Shown: positions 7,466 through 15,352, numbered from the stretch's first letter. The stretch is DNA of 36,523 nt from Alkalibacterium thalassium (GCF_900101165.1 NZ_FNFK01000018.1:1-36523), one strand, 5' to 3'. A program made the numbers and translations. Notes: generated by a model not told the origin, from the letters alone.

Positions 7466-8782
7466 TTAATCAGTCAATTCAAGACGTATTGTGGTTTCAT
7501 CAAGAGATCGCTGCATCCGCTGACGGTCTGCGTCGGTAAACTCATCTGTTTCAAGTATACGTTCAACTGGTAAGATACGGTAAGTGTAGGTGCTGTCTCC
7601 TTCATACCTGTTACGATAAACCCAGGTCGGTGTATACTCGACATGCTGGACCGTAGTCTCTCCAGTCTGTTCATTTTTCTGAACATCCGCATGAAAAATG
7701 ACACCATCTTCAGTCGGCTCCCGCTCTTCTCCCAATGTCTCTCTTCGCTGATTGGAAACGAAATTCCCTAAAGAATACGCGACAATCGATTCATTTCCAT
7801 CCACTTCCAGATAAGTAGCCTGCTGGATAACATGAGGGTGACTGCCTAAAATGATGTCTACTCCTTCACGAGTCAGTAACTCAGCATAGTTCTGCTGAAA
7901 ATCATTAGGGTAGCGTTCATATTCTCCGCCCCAGTGCATGTATGCAATCATCAGATCCACATCTTCTGATTCAGCCTCTTCAATATCTGCCAGTATACGC
8001 TCTTCGCTGATTACATTTATCATTGACAGAACATCGTCTTGCGGATAACTGGCATCCAGACCATTCAGATGTTCTGTGTATGCAAGGATGGCAATCTTAA
8101 TGCCTTCAACGTCTTTGTAGAGCACACGGGAGTCCGGCTCTTCAGTAAAAGTTCCTGCCAGATCCAGACCTTTTTCTTCGATTACTTCGACCGTTCTTCT
8201 AACACCTTCCAGTCCAGTATCAAGGCTGTGGTTGTTTGTCGTGATGATCGTGTCAAACCCGGCATAGTCCAGTGCATCAATAATGGCATCTGGGGTGTTA
8301 AAAAGCGGGTATCCAATAAATGGGCGGTCTGAGCCTGCCAATGTAGTTTCCAGGTTGGCAATAGCCAGATCAGATTCAGAAATAATCGGCTGGACATCTT
8401 CGAATACTGAAGTAAAGTCATATTCTCCAGTTTCCGCATTATATGCAGCTTCCAGCTGACTCGTGTGTCCCATCACATCGCCGACTGCACTGACTCTAAT
8501 GTCAGTAAACTGCTCTTCTTCGGGCTCTTCTTCGTCGTCATCTTCAGCATCAGTCTGATCCGTTCCATCTAACTCAGAGGGGTCAGGCTCAGTTTCATCT
8601 GCCTGCTGGTTATCGTCTCCAGCCGGTTGTTCGGTCTGATCAGCTTCTTCATTGTTTTCCTGTGCCAGACTTATTGCATAAAAGGTTGCTCCAGATAACA
8701 CAAACACAAAAAGCAGAATGAGACCGATTAGTTTCAGTCGTCCGTTTCTTTTCTGATGTCCACGATTATTCGTCGATCTCAA
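7466..8782 (-). CDS. CapA/PgsA-like family protein, membrane anchored
   Basis: A 438-residue protein with a basic N-terminus, one transmembrane helix (about 17-40), a very acidic low-complexity linker (about 41-91) and a CapA-type metallophosphatase-like domain. Family motifs are SAVGDVMGH (about 98-106), AIANLETTLAG, TTNNHSLD, YMHWGGEY, ILGSHPHVIQ and YSLGNFVSNQ. Such proteins act outside the cell, some in poly-gamma-glutamate capsule export, but no pgsB or pgsC homologue is present, so a capsule role is not supported here. The start is TTG with GAAGGA 6-7 nt upstream. It overlaps the upstream VanY-like gene by 17 nt, which implies translational coupling. Confidence 0.9.
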   Translation of the reverse strand: MRSTNNRGHQKRNGRLKLIGLILLFVFVLSGATFYAISLAQENNEEADQTEQPAGDDNQQADETEPDPSELDGTDQTDAEDDDEEEPEEEQFTDIRVSAVGDVMGHTSQLEAAYNAETGEYDFTSVFEDVQPIISESDLAIANLETTLAGSDRPFIGYPLFNTPDAIIDALDYAGFDTIITTNNHSLDTGLEGVRRTVEVIEEKGLDLAGTFTEEPDSRVLYKDVEGIKIAILAYTEHLNGLDASYPQDDVLSMINVISEERILADIEEAESEDVDLMIAYMHWGGEYERYPNDFQQNYAELLTREGVDIILGSHPHVIQQATYLEVDGNESIVAYSLGNFVSNQRRETLGEEREPTEDGVIFHADVQKNEQTGETTVQHVEYTPTWVYRNRYEGDSTYTYRILPVERILETDEFTDADRQRMQRSLDETTIRLELTD

Positions 8783-9620
8783 TGTCTATCCTTCTTTCCA
8801 GTAGGTACTCTTCATAAGTCAGTCCACTCTCCGCAACATCAGCTGCCAGTTCTTTCCCTAAATACCTTAAATGCCAAGGCTCATACTGATAACCTGTAAT
8901 CTCTTCCTTCCCTTCCGGGTATCTGATAATATAACCGAACTCATGGGCATGTTCTTCCACCCATAGCCCTTCCGGTGTTTCACCAAATCTTTCAGTCAGC
9001 TGATAATTTACACTTTCGCTCGTTACATCTATTGCCAAACCAGTCTGATGTTCACTTTCACCTGGCCGAGCGCTGTAGCGATTAGCCGCTTCGAGACCAT
9101 CTCTATCTACATATCGATCAAATAATTGTGTTTGAGTCTGATATGATCGATAACCTGAACGAGCATAAAGTACTATCCCCTCATCTTTTGCAGAATGAAA
9201 CATTTCTCTTAAAGCCTGTGCAGCTCTCTCTCTCATATTAGTTAAATTAGGGTCGTCAAAAACTGTCGGCAAATCCAAAGTGACAAGATCATCTGGGGAA
9301 TAGTCTTCCGGAAGGGCATACTGCTTATTGACCAGGACTTTTATGCTGTCAGGATCAAGCAGGTCCTCTTCCATGTTAATAGTGATGACAGGTTCATCAG
9401 ACTCAACATCCTCATCTTCTTCAAAGTGAGTTCCTTCTTCTTCAGTTTCATTGTTTATTCCATCATTAATTTCTGCTTCATCATTATCCTGAGTTTCTTC
9501 CTGAGGCATTTCTTCAACTGTATCTTCAGGTTCTGTCTCGTAATCGTTATCTGTACACCCACTGAGAATAAATAGACTCATCAGGACACAAGTAAATAAT
9601 CGGAACTGTTTGTATGTCAA
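8766..9620 (-). CDS. D-alanyl-D-alanine carboxypeptidase lipoprotein, VanY/M15B family
   Basis: A 284-residue lipoprotein precursor. The signal peptide ends in a lipobox L19-S-G-C22; an acidic Asp/Glu-rich linker follows (about 23-78), then the M15 zinc peptidase domain. Zinc ligands and catalytic residues are in SEHQTGLAIDV (H191, D198) and YEPWHLRY (E247, H250); SGYRSYQTQTQLF (about 155-167) is the family substrate-binding stretch. It should trim the terminal D-Ala of peptidoglycan stem peptides. The start is TTG, with AAGGAG 8 nt upstream. No VanA/VanH/VanX or VanRS genes are nearby, so a cell-wall maintenance role is more likely than glycopeptide resistance. Confidence 0.92.
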   Translation of the reverse strand: MTYKQFRLFTCVLMSLFILSGCTDNDYETEPEDTVEEMPQEETQDNDEAEINDGINNETEEEGTHFEEDEDVESDEPVITINMEEDLLDPDSIKVLVNKQYALPEDYSPDDLVTLDLPTVFDDPNLTNMRERAAQALREMFHSAKDEGIVLYARSGYRSYQTQTQLFDRYVDRDGLEAANRYSARPGESEHQTGLAIDVTSESVNYQLTERFGETPEGLWVEEHAHEFGYIIRYPEGKEEITGYQYEPWHLRYLGKELAADVAESGLTYEEYLLERRIDIEIDE

Positions 9621-9750
9621 TTGTATGGCTCCTTTTTATTCTTTTAATATTTATCACAATAGGTATACAATACCATAAATTACCTGTCTTCTCTATTACA
9701 TTCTAACTTGTTATGATTTATAATAAACTAAATGGATATACCTCAAGTTC

Positions 9751-9775
9751 AGTTTATTCCATAAATGGATAAACT
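9751..9775. repeat. Short AT-rich palindrome
   Basis: AGTTTATTCCAT and ATGGATAAACT form an almost perfect hairpin with one extra base in one arm and a short AA spacer. A related TAAATGGATA occurs at 9729-9738. It lies past the end of the frameshifted hydrolase gene and could be a weak terminator, although no clear U tail follows. Confidence 0.4.
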
Positions 9776-9803
9776 AAGACCACCACATTCATTGTGTACA
9801 TTG

Positions 9804-10543
9804 TCACTGACGACTCCGAATAAAGTCATCAAGCCGCTCGGTCACTTCCTCATGCTGCTCTTCACGGCTTATCAGACTCTTCCCGTCCCCATTCTGAAAT
9901 CCGTAATAACCAAAATTAGAATGATCGCGGCCTTCAATCTGATAAAGCTCGGTTGCCAGAGGCAGATTGGAGGAAGCCGATTCATATGATTCTCTGTTTA
10001 TTATTTCATCTTGTGTGCCAGTAATCGAAAGTATAGGTAATTCCAGACCCGACAAATCGCTGCCATCATTTGGATAAGAGGCGAGAAAAAACAGTCCGTT
10101 AATTTTATCATGCTCGTCTGATGCATAAATTGAGGCGCTGGTCCCTCCAAGTGAATGTCCCCCCACCCACCACTCTTCCTGGTCATCATACATCTCCATT
10201 ATTTCGTCAGTTTTATCAGACCTTAAAATAGCAAGATTAAATGGCATGTATGGAATAAAAACCCTATATCCTTTTTCACTAAGCTGGTCAGCCAGTGGCA
10301 GATAGGCTTCTGGCTCAACAAGGCCCCCCTGGTAAAAGACGATATTTCCTCGATTACTATCAGAACCGACTTTGATCCAGTCTTCTTAATGGTCACGTGT
10401 GACTCATCAAGTAATGTCACGGCTTCGGGCATAGCCTGATATGTTCTAATTCGGATAAAAACGAGACCTGCTGCTATGGCTAATACTATACCGGCGATAA
10501 GCCACAAGAGGACTGATATCCATTTCTTTCGTTGTCTCTTCAT
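9804..10543 (-). pseudogene. Alpha/beta hydrolase gene split by a single-base frameshift
   Basis: Two overlapping minus-strand frames together make one alpha/beta hydrolase of about 246 residues. The first part (from the ATG at 10543, MKRQRKKWIS, GGA-containing ribosome site upstream) has an N-terminal transmembrane helix and reads to about 10385; the protein then continues in another frame as WIKVGSDSNRGNIVFYQGG, a typical beta-strand/oxyanion region. The second part carries the nucleophile elbow GGHSLGG, an acidic GTQDE and the catalytic His in GRDHSNFG. The span of 740 nt is one base short of 247 codons, which points to one lost base near AAGAAGACTGG. Without correction the product stops early, so it is probably a pseudogene or a sequencing error. 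Confidence 0.8.
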
Positions 10544-10584
10544 TCGTTCATTTCCTTTATACATATAGTTTATCTTTTTATAAA

Positions 10585-11802
10585 TCAAGAGGTAAAGCGT
10601 CTCGGAGATAGTGCAGTACGCCCATGAATTTTCAAATTGTTCCATAAAGGTTTCCATCCATTTTCACAATACAGCGGATCCTGCCCATCAGCCAGACGTC
10701 TGATCTGCTGTTCGTAGTAACTGATTCCCATGAGTCCACCGATCTTTCTGTCCAGAAAGGGCAGTCCTGTAGTCAGACGAGGAATCTGTATGTCTTTTAT
10801 TTCCTTATTCAGTAATTTTTTCGGAAGATCCGGATAAAGCACCATTGGCCTAGCTAGACCGACCATTTTTGTATGATCACATGCTAGAGCTTTCTCCATA
10901 CTTTCTGTGGAGCGAAAGCCCCCTGTGATCACTAGAACCGCATTTATCTCCTCCTGAATTTGCTTTGCGTCATCGATGAAAAAAACATCTTTTTCACTCG
11001 GGTCAAACATTCTAGGATTTTCATAATTCCCTCCAGAAAGTTCAATCAGATCGATCCCGTTCTTATCCAATGTTTTGATTACTTTAAGAGCCTCGTCAGT
11101 ACTGAATCCCCCTTCACTAAAGTCAGAAATATTCAGTTTAACACTGACTGGAAATTCCGGACCGACCTTCTCACGTATCCGAAAATAAATATCAATCAAA
11201 AACCGCATGCGATTCTCTAATGTCCCCCCGTAAACATCCTGCCTCCGATTGGTAAGAGGAGATAGAAATTGACTGATGAGATACCCATGAGCAGCATGAA
11301 TTTGAACACCTGTAAAGCCAGCCTTTCTGGCAATTTCAGCTGCTCGACCAAACTTATCAGTAATAGCAGTAATCTCTTCTATACTTAAAGCTCTGGGTGT
11401 ACTGAAGAATGGACGGTACTGTTTTTTTAAGGCAACCTCACTTGGAGCCACCGGTGTATCCGATAATGAACGGGGAGATTGTCTCCCTGGATGATTCAGC
11501 TGCATCCACAGGTGCGTCTGCTGTTCAGTACCTGCTTCGGCCCATTGTATCAACTCAGCAAGATGCCTTTCATCTTCAACTACAACATTCCCCGGTTCTC
11601 CCAGAGCTCGACTATCGATCATTACATTGCCAGTGACGACGATTCCGGCCCCGCCTCTCGCCCATCGTCTATATAAACGGAAAAGACGCTCGTCAGGCTG
11701 ATGGTCAGGTCCAGCCAGTGTTTCGCTCATAGCAGATTTAAATAATCTATTCTTAACTGTAACACCATTCGGTATGGTAAAGGATTGACTTAATATCATC
11801 AT
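10585..11802 (-). CDS. NADH:flavin oxidoreductase, Old Yellow Enzyme family
   Basis: A flavin-dependent oxidoreductase of about 405 residues with a single FMN TIM barrel. Family marks are the N-terminal IPNGVTVKNRLFKSAM, the GGAGIVVTGNVMID strand, QLNHPGRQSP, and the substrate/FMN stretch IHAAHGYLISQFLSPLTNRR, followed by YGGTLENRMRF and VSVKLN. It lacks the C-terminal Fe-S and FAD/NAD domains of 2,4-dienoyl-CoA reductases. The substrate is unknown; the family reduces activated alkenes and nitro compounds. ATG 11802, with a weak GGA 6 nt upstream, was chosen; ATGs at 11808 and 11820 are in frame. The stop lies about 40 nt upstream of the hydrolase start, so the two may be co-transcribed. Confidence 0.88.
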   Translation of the reverse strand: MMILSQSFTIPNGVTVKNRLFKSAMSETLAGPDHQPDERLFRLYRRWARGGAGIVVTGNVMIDSRALGEPGNVVVEDERHLAELIQWAEAGTEQQTHLWMQLNHPGRQSPRSLSDTPVAPSEVALKKQYRPFFSTPRALSIEEITAITDKFGRAAEIARKAGFTGVQIHAAHGYLISQFLSPLTNRRQDVYGGTLENRMRFLIDIYFRIREKVGPEFPVSVKLNISDFSEGGFSTDEALKVIKTLDKNGIDLIELSGGNYENPRMFDPSEKDVFFIDDAKQIQEEINAVLVITGGFRSTESMEKALACDHTKMVGLARPMVLYPDLPKKLLNKEIKDIQIPRLTTGLPFLDRKIGGLMGISYYEQQIRRLADGQDPLYCENGWKPLWNNLKIHGRTALSPRRFTS

Positions 11803-11840
11803 CTTCATTCCAGTTCTCATATTTTTTGGAGCTGTGAGTT

Positions 11841-11881
11841 GTGTTTCAGTGTTTCAGTGTTTCAGCGTTTCAGCGTTTCAG
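11841..11881. repeat. Five tandem copies of an 8-bp unit
   Basis: The unit G(T/C)GTTTCA is repeated five times without interruption (three with T, then two with C). The array covers the stop codon of the minus-strand gene at 11870-12964 and ends about 20-40 nt upstream of the oxidoreductase start. The 8-bp period is not a multiple of three, so copy number changes would shift frame or promoter/ribosome-site spacing. Confidence 0.9.
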
Positions 11882-12964
11882 CCTTTTCCAACTTGAACGT
11901 ATATGAAAATTCATAGGCGAACGTTCATCTATGAAGGCTTTCCACTCATATGACATCGGCCATTCCCGGTAGACAGGTGCACGCCTGTATAAAAAACGTA
12001 AAGACCATTTTTCAGGTATGGGAGACCACCCTTCTGTAGGGCAGCATTTGATTTTTGTACTGTTTACTCTCTTGATGACCCGATACCTTCCAATCAGCAG
12101 GCCCAGTGAAGGATGACAACTGATCTGAAATATCCCCTCTCTCACCTTATTGTGCTCCATGGTCAGTATATCAGGAAAAGGAGGAACAAAAGACAGTTCG
12201 ATTGGATAAATATGATTTGAGAATCTAAGGGTACGAATAGCTGGACTTGATCCCTGCCAGTCTATATCCAGAGTACAGTCTTTGGTTCTTACCGTTTCCT
12301 GTCCATCTGTTAATGACATAACTGCCATATGATTATCTGAAGATGGATTGAATTTTACTATCAGTGGTTTTGTGCTGTAACGGCTGAAGTACATCCGCAT
12401 CCCATCCATTGTTACCGGTAAATTATCTAATTTATGAGACTGGTCTCCAATGTGAACGTCAACGACTGTATGATTTTTTCTAACAAAATAAAAGTCGAAC
12501 AGGTAAACAAGTGGAAGATAGGACGGGGTCTGGGAGGCTGCTCCCACTGGTGCAAGCAGATTAAATGGCGAGCGTTTTTTGAAGTTTTTTTCGTGTATCT
12601 TTAGTTTGATTTTCCTGCCATATTTATCGGTAAAGCGGTATAAAGCTTGTACTCCTTTCTGACTGATATCAAAAGAAGCCACTTCAAAAGCACATTCTAT
12701 TTTTTCATTGAGCCCTTTGCCGAAGGTGTCATAGGTTTTATTCTGAATTTTCAGTGAAGGCTGATAGTAGACATCGATCTTCCCATCCGTCCTCCAGCCC
12801 AATATAACATGCCCGGTGCCATAGGTACTATCATCATAGTATTGAGGTTCAAACCCGATATAAAAAACATCCGGATCTTTTTCAAAGTTGATCTGAAGCA
12901 GTCTTTCCATCGGCTCAAGACTGAACCTGAATGGATTGATGAGTTTGACTGACTCCTCTTTCAT
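11870..12964 (-). CDS. Conserved-looking hypothetical protein, about 364 residues
   Basis: I do not recognise the family. The product is soluble, with no signal peptide or transmembrane helix, rich in aromatic and beta-strand-like residues, and has a basic C-terminus (RSSWKRLKR). Features that may help matching are PQYYDDSTYGTGHVILGW (about 41-58), DVHIGDQSHKLDNLP, DIDWQGSSPAIRTLRF, and a late ISCHPSLGLLIGRYRVIKRV. The alternating strands suggest a beta-sandwich or lipocalin-like fold, which is inference. The stop codon lies inside an 8-bp tandem repeat, so the C-terminus may be recently altered. It precedes the Old Yellow Enzyme gene on the same strand with a gap of about 65 nt. No Shine-Dalgarno-like site is clear upstream of the ATG. 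Confidence 0.7.
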   Translation of the reverse strand: MKEESVKLINPFRFSLEPMERLLQINFEKDPDVFYIGFEPQYYDDSTYGTGHVILGWRTDGKIDVYYQPSLKIQNKTYDTFGKGLNEKIECAFEVASFDISQKGVQALYRFTDKYGRKIKLKIHEKNFKKRSPFNLLAPVGAASQTPSYLPLVYLFDFYFVRKNHTVVDVHIGDQSHKLDNLPVTMDGMRMYFSRYSTKPLIVKFNPSSDNHMAVMSLTDGQETVRTKDCTLDIDWQGSSPAIRTLRFSNHIYPIELSFVPPFPDILTMEHNKVREGIFQISCHPSLGLLIGRYRVIKRVNSTKIKCCPTEGWSPIPEKWSLRFLYRRAPVYREWPMSYEWKAFIDERSPMNFHIRSSWKRLKR

Positions 12965-13307
12965 ACTCTCACATCCTTTGTTTTAGCGGTACTTGCAGAT
13001 GAGTTATTGGGTAAACGATCAGATTTGTTTTGATGATGACTGTAAATGATGGCAATCCGTCAAAAAGTTTGGTCACATGCAAGTATGTCATTCTCTTGTC
13101 TTACTATATATTACAATTGTTTTTTATTCCTACTTCTATTATACATTGGAAGAATAAAAACCGTAATCATTATGCATATTTTTCGAGATATATTTGTACC
13201 GTCAGTACGATCTATTCTCAGGCCCCTGTGATTATTATCTTTAATTGAATTAGTTAACTTAGACCTAAAAAAATCTGCCCTGAATCGGCAGATTTTCAGC
13301 AATCTAT
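12965..13307. other. Gene-poor gap upstream of the hypothetical gene
   Basis: Apart from the ywbE terminator near its right end, I see no gene here. Short frames on both strands lack ribosome sites and have AT-biased composition. It presumably carries the promoter of the minus-strand hypothetical gene, but no convincing -35/-10 pair was found. Confidence 0.5.
13270..13296 (-). terminator. Terminator of ywbE
   Basis: AAAATCTGCC (13270-13279) and GGCAGATTTT (13287-13296) form a 10-bp perfect stem with a 7-nt loop. On the minus strand it is followed by a run of T, 11 nt past the ywbE stop. Confidence 0.9.
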
Positions 13308-13502
13308 TTATTTTACGACTTCCTTCACACGTCCAACCACTTTATCTTCCAGCATCACTTTGATTCCGTGGGGATGGGCAGGCGACTTGGTCAGTAATTT
13401 CAGGACCACTCCTTCTGTTAACTTTCCTGATTTCTGATCCTGTTTCTGCACGACTTTGACTCTATCTCCTGGTTTTATATTGCTGCGTTTTGTACCGTCC
13501 AT
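13308..13502 (-). CDS. ywbE: YwbE family protein
   Basis: A 64-residue protein matching the YwbE family (DUF2196) of Bacilli along its whole length: KRSNIKPGDRVKVVQKQDQ, SGKLTEGVV, LLTKSPAHPHGIKV, LEDKVVGRVKEV. The fold is probably a small SH3-like/KOW-like beta barrel, and the function is unknown. The gene is monocistronic: a terminator follows at once, and the heliorhodopsin gene is divergent. A TATACT -10-like box on the minus strand (13589-13594) may be its promoter, though the -35 is weak. Confidence 0.92.
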   Translation of the reverse strand: MDGTKRSNIKPGDRVKVVQKQDQKSGKLTEGVVLKLLTKSPAHPHGIKVMLEDKVVGRVKEVVK

Positions 13503-13790
13503 ATTATAATTCCTCGCTTTCTTTTATTTTCCTGAATTACCTGATCACATTAATCCGAAATCCGACCAAATACTATCATCTCTCTTAAAGTATACAGACT
13601 TTTGACATCAATTGACATGCTCTGAAATAGAATCTTCACAAATAAATCAAATTATTAGAGGGGTAAACCTTAAATTAATAACACGCGTTATGATAAAATA
13701 ATCCAAAGGAGATCAATGTCCTATACCCTTTCAGGAAGGAGTGACCCTTCAATTCCGCTTCGACAATCCGTGGAAAGGCAGGTATCCGTT

Positions 13791-14543
13791 ATGTCAAAAC
13801 AAATTACATTCAGCTCTTTGAGACGGTTCAACTTGATTATGGGCTTTCTTCACCTTATTCAAGGCCTTCTCATGCTCGGATTTGCAATATTTATAGATCG
13901 TATTGCAGAGTTCAGAGTCCCTGTGATGTCCTATTTTCTCTCATTCGATACCACTCAGATGCGACTAGTTACAGAACCATCTCAGTTAGGTGAACTTCCA
14001 TTTGGTATAGCTGTTTCATTATTCCTCTTTCTATCAGCTCTAGCACATTTCATCATTGTCAGTTCCTGGGGTAACAAAATCTATAATCGCGACCTCGAAA
14101 AAGGGATGAACCGTTTCAGATGGTATGAATACGCCTTGAGTTCTTCTCTAATGATTGTGCTGATTGCTATGCTCTTTGGTGTTTATGATATAGGTGCAAT
14201 CATTCTTATTGCTGTTGTGAATGCATCAATGAACTTTTTCGGACTGGATATGGAAGAAATAAACTACTACACAAAAAAACTGAACTGGAAGCCTTTTGTA
14301 TTTGGTACCATAGCTGGTCTGGCTCCATGGGTAGTCATTCTTCTATATGCTTTTGGTAATTCTAATCCAGCAGATGTTCCGTGGTTTGCCTATGCAATTG
14401 TAGGGAGTTATTTTGTATTTTTCAATCTGTTCCCTATCAATATGATACTGCAGTATAAGAAAATCGGACCATGGGAAAACTATCTATATGGCGAAAGAGG
14501 ATATATCATCTTAAGTCTCGTCGCCAAGTCGGTCCTTGCCTAG
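13791..14543 (+). CDS. Heliorhodopsin with transmembrane helix 7 cut by an amber codon
   Basis: A retinal-binding membrane protein of the heliorhodopsin family. From the ATG at 13791 (MSKQITFSSLRRFNLIM) it has 250 residues and seven hydrophobic segments. Family residues are present: H21 in GFLHLIQG, H86 in SALAHFII, the counterion E113 in RWYEYALSSSLMI, and the retinal Schiff-base lysine K246 in LSLVAKSVLA (compare H23, H80, E107 and K241 in the founding protein 48C12). The frame stops at TAG (14541-14543) just after AKSVLA, where relatives have AKSxLAW; nine further in-frame codons (LTFAGVMQP) reach TAA at 14573 and look like the normal tail. A longer start at ATG 13716, with AAAGGAG 4 nt upstream, would add 25 residues not typical of the family. 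No retinal synthesis gene is in the window. Confidence 0.9.
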   Translation: MSKQITFSSLRRFNLIMGFLHLIQGLLMLGFAIFIDRIAEFRVPVMSYFLSFDTTQMRLVTEPSQLGELPFGIAVSLFLFLSALAHFIIVSSWGNKIYNRDLEKGMNRFRWYEYALSSSLMIVLIAMLFGVYDIGAIILIAVVNASMNFFGLDMEEINYYTKKLNWKPFVFGTIAGLAPWVVILLYAFGNSNPADVPWFAYAIVGSYFVFFNLFPINMILQYKKIGPWENYLYGERGYIILSLVAKSVLA

Positions 14544-14573
14544 CTTACTTTTGCGGGAGTCATGCAGCCATAA
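14544..14573 (+). other. In-frame remainder of the heliorhodopsin beyond the TAG
   Basis: Nine sense codons (LTFAGVMQP) and a TAA continue the heliorhodopsin frame after the amber codon. Together with one residue at the TAG they would complete helix 7 and match the usual C-terminus (LAW then FAG-like). A single G-to-A change (TGG to TAG) explains the interruption. The base after TAG is C, a context in which read-through tends to be more frequent. Confidence 0.75.
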
Positions 14574-14598
14574 ATCCGACTTCACCTATTACACCTGT

Positions 14599-14654
14599 AA
14601 AGCCCCGTGAGACTTGCAGCCACTTCAGCTGTTAATCTCAATGAGGGCTTTTTA
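14599..14654. terminator. Bidirectional terminator between heliorhodopsin and thpR
   Basis: Outer arms AAAGCCC (14599-14605) and GGGCTTT (14645-14651) with an inner TGAGA/TCTCA pair form a long hairpin ending in a T-run on the plus strand. It serves the heliorhodopsin transcript and overlaps the stop of the convergent thpR gene. Confidence 0.7.
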
Positions 14655-15212
14655 GTCTGTTATATTTGTACGAACAGGTTTGACGTATACCGGTCTATAT
14701 ATAAGCTCGCCATTCAGTCGAATGCTTTCCATTAAAGAAATTTTTTCGACCTTAATTTCTACAGGTGAGACAGACTGACTTCGACTCCATTCCTCAAAGT
14801 CCTGACTGAAAACGATTTGTCTCCCTAGAGTAATATGCGACGTATACTTTCCATTTTCAGCAGAATGCTCTTCTTCATTCAATTCAGCGCTGATCTGTCT
14901 GTTGACCTCTTTCAGCTCATTTATGTCACCATCAACCCCAGCCCATATGATAAGCTTGTTGCGCTTATTGAAAGATCCCAGTTTACTAAGTCTAAGCTTA
15001 AAAGGCATGCTATGCTCGGCACATTTATCGATCGCTTTCTTAATTTCCACGATTCTTTCGCTGTCAGCTTCTCCAATAAAGTAAAGAGTCAGATGGAAAT
15101 TGGATGCTGAAGTGAACCGCCCCTTTTCGGCCGTCGCTTTAACTTTTGACTGAATCCCGGTCAGCTTTTCTTTGACCTCTTCTTCCAGCTCGATAGCAAT
15201 GAATACTCTCAT
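14652..15212 (-). CDS. thpR: RNA 2',3'-cyclic phosphodiesterase (2H/LigT family)
   Basis: A 186-residue 2H phosphoesterase with both HxTx catalytic motifs: H40-L-T-L in the N-terminal lobe and H126-I-T-L in the C-terminal lobe, and the family start MRVFIAIEL. It should hydrolyse 2',3'-cyclic phosphate RNA ends to 2'-phosphates, probably in the cytoplasm in RNA turnover. The ribosome site is unusual: five near-perfect GGA repeats (15213-15234) end directly before the ATG, giving several overlapping registers for ribosome binding. It is monocistronic and convergent with the heliorhodopsin gene. Confidence 0.92.
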   Translation of the reverse strand: MRVFIAIELEEEVKEKLTGIQSKVKATAEKGRFTSASNFHLTLYFIGEADSERIVEIKKAIDKCAEHSMPFKLRLSKLGSFNKRNKLIIWAGVDGDINELKEVNRQISAELNEEEHSAENGKYTSHITLGRQIVFSQDFEEWSRSQSVSPVEIKVEKISLMESIRLNGELIYRPVYVKPVRTNITD

Positions 15213-15324
15213 CTCCTGCTCCTCCTCCTCCTCTCGTATGCTCCATTATTGATTACCAATGCTTCAATTTATTCAGGTTGTCATTTCCTATACCTTAACT
15301 GAAAAATTATTTTATCTCTAAATA

Positions 15325-15352
15325 AAAAAGGACACTTCACCGAGAAGTGTCC
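15325..15352 (-). terminator. Terminator of the YjiH-family gene
   Basis: GGACACTTC (15330-15338) and GAAGTGTCC (15344-15352) form a 9-bp perfect stem with a 5-nt loop, followed on the minus strand by a T-run (15325-15329). It lies 20 nt past the stop. Confidence 0.92.

Noticed and set aside
7466-8782. Poly-gamma-glutamate capsule operon
   Set aside because: No pgsB/capB or pgsC/capC homologue in the neighbourhood.
8766-9620. Glycopeptide-resistance vanY
   Set aside because: No van ligase, dehydrogenase, VanX or two-component genes; the family is widespread in cell-wall maintenance.
13602-13620. Repeated TTGACA hexamers upstream of the heliorhodopsin gene as its promoter
   Set aside because: Spacing to the only plausible -10 (TAGAAT) is wrong for both hexamers, so no promoter is claimed.
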